DNA from: Physcomitrium patens
Taxonomy: Eukaryota; Streptophyta; Bryopsida; Funariales; Funariaceae
NCBI RefSeq assembly: GCF_000002425.4
Contig: NC_037256.1
Location: 9,637,190-9,701,189 of the forward strand
DNA length: 64,000 nt
Reading direction: 5' to 3'
The notes under the pieces: model-generated
Databases searched by the model: none
Told to the model about the DNA's origin: nothing
The model's input: only the letters and a program-made list of their open reading frames with translations
Program-made: the position numbers and the translations under genes
Shown: piece by piece, positions 57,357-64,000 of the stretch
How positions within the stretch are numbered: the stretch's first letter is position 1
How the letters are laid out: each line of letters starts with the position of its first letter

Positions 57357-57685
57357 TTTGGTGCTATATCTAAAGTTTTGAAATTTACATGAGATACATT
57401 TATTTTCTTAGAGCATAAATTTTGCAGATCAAGGGCACAAAAACCTCATAAAATTTTGTGGTTTAATGGGATTTTAGGGTTTAATGGAGGTTTAAGGAAT
57501 CAAAGTCTATATATGTTATGAATCTAGATAGGAAAGAAGAAAAAAAGCATGCATTTATATTTCTTTTTAATTCAAGCACTTGCTGGAAAATATTGGATCT
57601 TTAATGAAAAATTGTATTTAGTGGATTAGTTTTAAGAACATCTTAGGAAAAAAAGAAAAAAAGAAAAAGGATAAATAGCAATAAG

Positions 57686-57728
<43 letters not shown>

Positions 57729-58489
57729 ACATAATATTGTACTATGTCTTATATCATGTCTTATTAATCATAGATGTAGCTTGGCATAATGTCTTGCCAT
57801 TTAGAGTTGTTTATATAAGTAGTTACATAAATACGTTTATGTAAAAGTATCTCTTTAAAAAATATTTGTCTCTATGCACGCACTTTTATATCATATATCT
57901 ATCTTAAATAGATTTTAGAAATGCATATCAATATGTTGTTATGAAGATTGTAATATATCTAAAAATACATAAGGGCTTTAATTTTAGCAAATCTTTATGT
58001 TAATATGAAAGCTAGCTAATTATTTTTTTACCTCTATCAACATTGCTTCATTCCAAAGTTACAACCTGTAATACACTTACAAATAATTTACACTCTTATT
58101 TTGATCCTTTCTACTTTCCATTCACAAAACTTAAAGCATATAAAATTAAATGCAACAAAGGTATTTTTTAATCCCTTCTCAATTATCTAATTTTTCATAT
58201 ACCAAGTTTTATAGTTGTATAAGATGTTAAATTTAATTTTTAAAATACAAATCTCTAACTTTAAGTTTTGTAATCTTAATTTATTTTAAATTTTAAATAA
58301 AAATATTTTATAATGTTAAATATTCTCTAAATATATCTTTATATATACTAAGATTTTATTTTATAATTTTTTTATATAATAAGTAGTGGATTTTTAAATA
58401 TTTAATACTTTATTTTATTATTATTTTAGTAGTTTATTTTTTAAAAAAATAATTTAATATAAAATTATGTGAAATGTAACAAATATTTC

Positions 58490-58530
<41 letters not shown>

Positions 58531-58981
58531 CATGTAATATTTTCTAATCTATAAAGATTTTTTTTCAATATATAAATATAGAAGACACATTAAAGATATA
58601 TAGTAAATATTTTTATTCTTATAAGTCATCTTTGTATACTTAAAATACGTTAAGAATTTTAAAATCCTATTTTTTTTTATTTAAACATACAAAAAAACTC
58701 TAAATGCCATTACTCTATGTATTATAATCTTTCTATTATTCTTTAAATCCGTTTTATTATCTCTTTTTATCCAATAAGAAACCAATAATATTAACTTAAA
58801 TAAATAAATAAATAAATAATAATTTACATGTCGTTAAAAAATATACCTTATGATTTTGTCTAATAAAAAATAACTATCATTTGGTCAAATAAGAAGCCAT
58901 CACATTAGAACTAGAAAAATACAATAATTTTTAAAAAAATTTATAGATTTTCACAAATAATTGTTAAGCTATATTAGTTGC

Positions 58982-58983
<2 letters not shown>

Positions 58984-59024
<41 letters not shown>
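58984..59024. repeat. (TA)n microsatellite
   Basis: About 41 bases, the longest pure array in this part of the window. Confidence 0.9.
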
Positions 59025-59031
<7 letters not shown>

Positions 59032-59330
59032 AAATCAAAAAAAATACCATATAGTAGTTTCATATTTCTTTATACATAGAATAAAACATAGATGACTAAG
59101 AAAACTACAAGACCTAAATATTGTATGATGATTGGATGAAATAAATTAATTTTTTAAATCAAATAATATTTTTGAATTTAAATATAGATAGAAGTATTTA
59201 ACGAAGCTATATATAATTTTTAATTTTTAAAAAATAAAATATTAAAAAATAATAATCTTAAATTATAAATTTTTATCTTTAATAACTATAAGAGATATTT
59301 TTACATAATTTAAATAAAAATAATTATTAC

Positions 59331-59362
<32 letters not shown>

Positions 59363-60509
59363 TTCTATTATGTTTATATTTTTAATCATATTGATATCTA
59401 GAACAGTTTATAATAGAACCTAAAAATACAATTTAACACAACATCTTGTATAATACGACCACAAAGAATGTTTTGTAAACAGAAGACTTTCTAAAGACCT
59501 ATGTCTATAGAAGGTGAGGGAACTATTAATTCTTTAATACTACCTAACTTATGCTAAGATTTAGGCACCAATCAAAGTCTTTAGTGTTATCTAGTTCTAA
59601 CATTTAGCTACATTGCTGGATTGCAACAAAAGTTCTTTGTTTATTACTTCATTATCTTAGTGTATTTGATTGATGTATTTAGTTTTTGTTGTTACAAATA
59701 GCCACTTTTTCAACGATCAATTAAATTCTTTTATTGTTGTCATGGCATTTAATCTTTTTCAAAAATTATTTTTTTGTCATCTTTCTACTAACTTTGGTAT
59801 TATATTTAATTATATCCAATCTTTGGTTTTTATATTTTTATTTGATTAAGTTGTAATGAAAATCAATTGCAGTATATAGTAATATTTTTATTATTATTAT
59901 GATGTGATTCTATTGAGCTGTCAAAAACTTAAAGTTGATCATTGTTGATTTGGAAAATGCTTTACTGAAGGAGAAATGATGCAACTTCTAACAAGAACTA
60001 TTTATTGAATCAAAACATCATTGAGAAATATAATATCATAAATAATAATTTTTATTGATTTAAAATCTACTTCAGTATTAATCAAATCATTTTGTAATTT
60101 TTACCACAAAAATATGTATTTTATTTTATATTCATATAAAATTACACATGTTATTTTTAAAAAACAATATAACATAATTAATACCTTTTTTAATTATATT
60201 TTTTCTTCATTTATTTGTATGTTATTTTTATTTTTTCATAGAGTTTAAATTTTTAGTGTAAAAATATGTATTTAATGTCTTATCCTATGTTTTGAATATC
60301 TATTTTATTGCTTCTCATAATTAATTTTTTACAACTCGTTTCTAAATTATTTTGTAATGTATGTCTTATTGTGTATTCTTTAAAATAAATATTATTTTAG
60401 ATTTCATTTTAGATTATAATAATTTTTATCTAAGATATTTAAATTTGTAAATTTTGAAAATACTTATACATTGTAATTTATTACATGTCATTTTATTTTT
60501 ATTTTTTCA

Positions 60510-60513
<4 letters not shown>

Positions 60514-60544
<31 letters not shown>
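60514..60544. repeat. A31 homopolymer
   Basis: A run of about 31 A after a TTTCAGATTT context; it may be the tail of an old plus-strand retroposon. Confidence 0.85.
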
Positions 60545-60546
<2 letters not shown>

Positions 60547-61341
60547 GGTCCTATAGATTTTCTAGATTATGTTGGATTTTCAAAATTTTGACACACACTT
60601 TATTTTGATACCCATTCTGTGTGTTTCTGACTATTTTTTATTTTTGAGAATTATTATGTGTTGAATCTAGACTTGTGTACTTAATTTATGTTATTTTTTG
60701 CTCATTCTATATGTGTATTTAATTTGTCATCCTGAATACAGTTTTTTATTTATTAAAATTTTTGAATCAATATCTTGTTATTTTTTAATTTTTAATTTGT
60801 ATCATATTACTTTATTTTTTAGCTTTGTGCAACTATGTTTTGTTTAGAAGTTTTCCTTTTTAAAACATATTATAGGGAAGAGTATATTACTTTTATTTTA
60901 TAGGAGCAAAAATCCTGTGCTTCTTATGCTACCTAGTCCATATAAACAAGCTACTTGTTAAAAACAGAACAAACAAACAAACAAAATCAGTATGTGCTAA
61001 AAAACATTTTACATTTTTATTGTCCATTTTATGAAACATTTAATATTTTAGAATATTTACTTATATTGGTGATTTTGGATAAGTAATAAAATGAAATATC
61101 AAATACTTAGATTATTATAATATGGCAAGAAAAAATAAGTCTGTAATTATTTCTGAATTCTGAAGTAATTTTACAAATACTATCTGGTTCAAGTTAGATT
61201 GTGTGCTTTTAGAACGAGATGCCATCAAATAAATCACTTTCATCTATGATTTTCAATTTTATCTTATAGTTATTCCTATTAATTATTTTCAACATTCAGA
61301 TATTTAAACACATATATTTCATGGAATAGTTCTGTATATTG

Positions 61342-61379
<38 letters not shown>

Positions 61380-62170
61380 TAAAATATTTAAAACATACTA
61401 TATAAAAAAAAATAGAATTCAAAGGTTATGATTTTTAAATTAATGCCAAAATTGTTATGATTATGTTTGAAATGATAAATATAAAGATTCTAATGTTTAC
61501 TTATTTTTATTTTATTTTTAATTTAAAAAAGGATATTTTTTTTTATCAAAATAGAGTATATAATTGGAAATTAAAAGTAACTAAATTATGAAAGATAATC
61601 ATAAATACTAAAAAATAAAACTAAAATTCTTAACAAAGTAATTATTATTATTTTAGACAATACTCAGACTAACATATATAAATGAATTCAAAAAAATAAA
61701 ATTGATTTTATTATTTTAATAAGATTTAAAAACTTATAATATATAATTTATAAAATTTAATTGGATAGTAGATAGAGTAGAATTTTTACCAAAACTACAT
61801 ATTATCATAGATAATTATATTATTTAAGTAATAGAGATATATAGAAGTAAGTAGAAGCAAGAAGAAATAGATTGGATTGACCATGTTTTATGAATATGGA
61901 TCGCATCTATAGATGGGTCATGTGGATATTAAAGAAGATTCTTACTCTTAAGAAGCCACCACAAAACCTTCTTATTACTCTAAGAGTTGGTTTGCAAATC
62001 TCATATTATATTTGTTGAATATATTTTTAAAAATATTATAGGATTTTTTTAGTATATTAAAAATATTAATTTCTATTAATATTTTTAATATAATATATTT
62101 AAATAATTTTAAATTTTAAATTTTTTTAATTATTATATATATTTATATATTTATATATATAATTTAATTT

Positions 62171-62209
<39 letters not shown>

Positions 62210-62566
62210 GTTGAAGCTAATAATATACCACCTTTATTATATAAAATTCTACTAATTTATAATAATTTAAATAAATTGGTATAATAAATCATAAATATTA
62301 ATATTTTTTTATTCAGGTTATTATGGTATAAATAAAATAGTAGAAATATTCCTATTTGAAAAAATTTAAAGAAAATAAAGACTTCAGAAAATATATTGCA
62401 ATGAGATAAAATAAATATTATTAAAAAAAAATTAAGATAATTTAAACAAAAAAGAAAAAGAAAAAGTCTAATACCTCATTACATTATTGTATGAAATTGT
62501 CATAAAATAAAATTTGATACAAACATAATCAATTGGTAAAAAAAACTTTTTAAATGGAATTTTAAC

Positions 62567-62569
<3 letters not shown>

Positions 62570-62598
<29 letters not shown>
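62570..62598. repeat. A-homopolymer
   Basis: A run of about 29 A. Confidence 0.85.
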
Positions 62599-62603
<5 letters not shown>

Positions 62604-62799
62604 TAAAAATTTTAATATATTATTCATCACAAGAATATAAAAAATAAAAAGTAAATTTATTCTAATCTTATTTATATATTTGATATTATTTTTATTTTTA
62701 TTTTTAAAAGCTAATCTATATTGAAGTGAAATTATATTACAATGTAAATATTAATAATGAATAGTAAGTCTTAACTTATCACTTTTTTATCAAACATTT

Positions 62800-64000
62800 A
62801 ATTCTACCATTTTCATGCTTCTATTTAGGGCTTTGAATAAAAACTTGAATCATTCACTTCAACATAATTACCAATACTACTGCCATGCACAAGCAAATCT
62901 CTCACAATCTACCACTCAAATATTACTAGATGTTATATTATAGCACCTTGGTCACCTTATTGCCAATCAATTCTTTCTTCTCCATAGCTTTGATAATATC
63001 CACAAGTATCCAAAGACACCTCTTTATTCAACTTATATTGCCTAACAAAGTCTCCACCTATTTTTCCTTAGCAAAACTACTTCACTAGCACCAATGCTTA
63101 CCTTGCAAACTTTACACTTCCATCTCTCCAATATACATAATACATATATTTCGTCTACTTATTTATGTCTATTATGTTTTTAGAAATTATCTTTTCATTT
63201 GCTACTTCTAAGCTTGCCAATGAATCATTATCTTCATCCACAAAATTTACCAATATGTTGCATTGTATTATGTTTCCAAAATTTATATTTTTGGCAAGCA
63301 ACTTTTTGTTCATCCATCAAAAAATTGATTAGTTTTTAATTGGTTTTTTATTCTTCTTTTCTAATAAGCTTTAATCAAATTCTTAGCTTGTTTAGTAAAT
63401 TACCTAATTACTTTTATTATAATATTTTTTCTTTTTGCACATTCATTGTGCTTTACTATCATATTTTGGATCTTACCACTATCAATGGTTTATGGATTTT
63501 TTGCTATCAATTATACTAAGTTTTATTTTTATTCTACTTATATTCTTTTTAATTTGCATTTGTGCACAAATTTGTAACTATTGGAACCATTTTTATGTAA
63601 TAAATACAAAAATCTTTCATTCAATTGATTTTCTTTTTCAACCAATTAATTATTTTTGTATCCACTACACTAATCTCCTTCACATTAGTTTTCCTTGTAT
63701 AATTTATAGTTTTTTATTTATTTTCTCATGTTCAATATTCTTGGTTGATTTATCTCCCTTGCTTAGACTCTTCTTTAGCACTTTCTTGCTTTAGATTTTT
63801 TTGACTTACTTTTTGTTAATTACAAATTTTCTTTGTACCTTTGTTTAATTACTTCTTTGTTGAAATTAATTCTTATATGTGCTATTATTTCTCCCTTACT
63901 TATTAGTCAAACTCTATTAATCGTGCACATGTTTTCTTTCTTGCTGTAGCACCCAATAATCTTTGTTTATATATATGATGTAATACTTCATAGAATTCTT
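62800..64000. other. Less AT-rich end region, unrecognised
   Basis: From about 62800 to 63150 the composition is more mixed, and minus-strand reading gives protein-like snatches broken by stops. This suggests an old element or gene remnant I cannot name. A 119-codon plus-strand frame at 63435-63794 is almost wholly Phe/Ile/Leu and is not convincing. Confidence 0.35.

Larger units (their letters stand above)
57251..62799. other. AT-rich spacer with dense (TA)n arrays
   Basis: No coding sequence is supported. (TA)n arrays lie at 57331-57354, 57690-57722, 58493-58529, 58984-59024, 59340-59361, 61345-61378 and 62178-62206. Poly(A) runs are at about 60514-60544 and 62570-62598. A telo-box-like TTTTAGGGTTTAA is near 57471. 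Confidence 0.6.

Noticed and set aside
63435..63794. 119-codon frame that looks like a multi-pass membrane protein
   Set aside because: Nearly all Phe, Ile, Leu, Ser and Tyr, as expected from T-rich DNA by chance; no start context or neighbours support it.
1..64000. CRISPR arrays, bacterial operons, rRNA or tRNA genes
   Set aside because: No spacer-repeat pattern, ribosome-binding-site-led gene strings or cloverleaf/rRNA core sequences were seen; the window is eukaryotic nuclear DNA.

Overview
The window is nuclear DNA of a land plant. It carries a plastid-type zeaxanthin epoxidase gene, an intron-containing C2orf69/UPF0565-type gene, plant-style Ty3/gypsy chromoviruses, LINE remnants, and a TTTTAGGG/telo-box-like stretch. 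Two fairly GC-rich gene islands sit in very AT-rich, TE-rich DNA full of (TA)n arrays. A bryophyte such as a moss is plausible, but that is inference; nothing here fixes the species.

Layout. 1-3406: intergenic DNA with simple repeats. 3407-9750: a young chromovirus copy on the minus strand (element 1), with 538-bp LTRs and a TTAAT target-site duplication. 9751-15100: AT-rich DNA with two ancient LTR scraps. 15100-19340: first gene island, holding an intronless zeaxanthin epoxidase reading frame broken by a frameshift at about 17550. 19340-22130: AT-rich spacer. 22140-26300: second gene island, with a three-exon minus-strand UPF0565/C2orf69 homologue and a GC-rich, repeat-rich upstream region. 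26640-27480: a LINE ORF1-like remnant. 28338-45563: an old plus-strand chromovirus of the same superfamily (element 3). Its 5' LTR is split by a very young minus-strand copy (element 2, 28617-37356, CTATG duplication), and its RT region is split by an unrelated 2.1-kb insertion (40200-42341). 47376-50946: a fourth, internally deleted plus-strand copy (element 4) carrying a solo LTR (49733-50281). 51950-54760: a decayed LINE reverse transcriptase. 54760-64000: AT-rich DNA with many (TA)n arrays and one possible terminal exon at 56502-56690.

Most instructive features. The four chromovirus copies share an unrecognised ~140-codon ORF between the chromodomain and the 3' LTR. The two young copies share the same in-frame TAA inside integrase, where both old copies have CAA. 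Element 2 is a composite with a third, divergent LTR and a second gag-protease segment inside it, best explained by self-insertion followed by recombination. All nonsense lesions I could trace in the young copies are C:G to T:A transitions, the pattern expected for decay of methylated DNA. The zeaxanthin epoxidase frame has lost the segment that normally carries the conserved GADG motif, probably by a small deletion.
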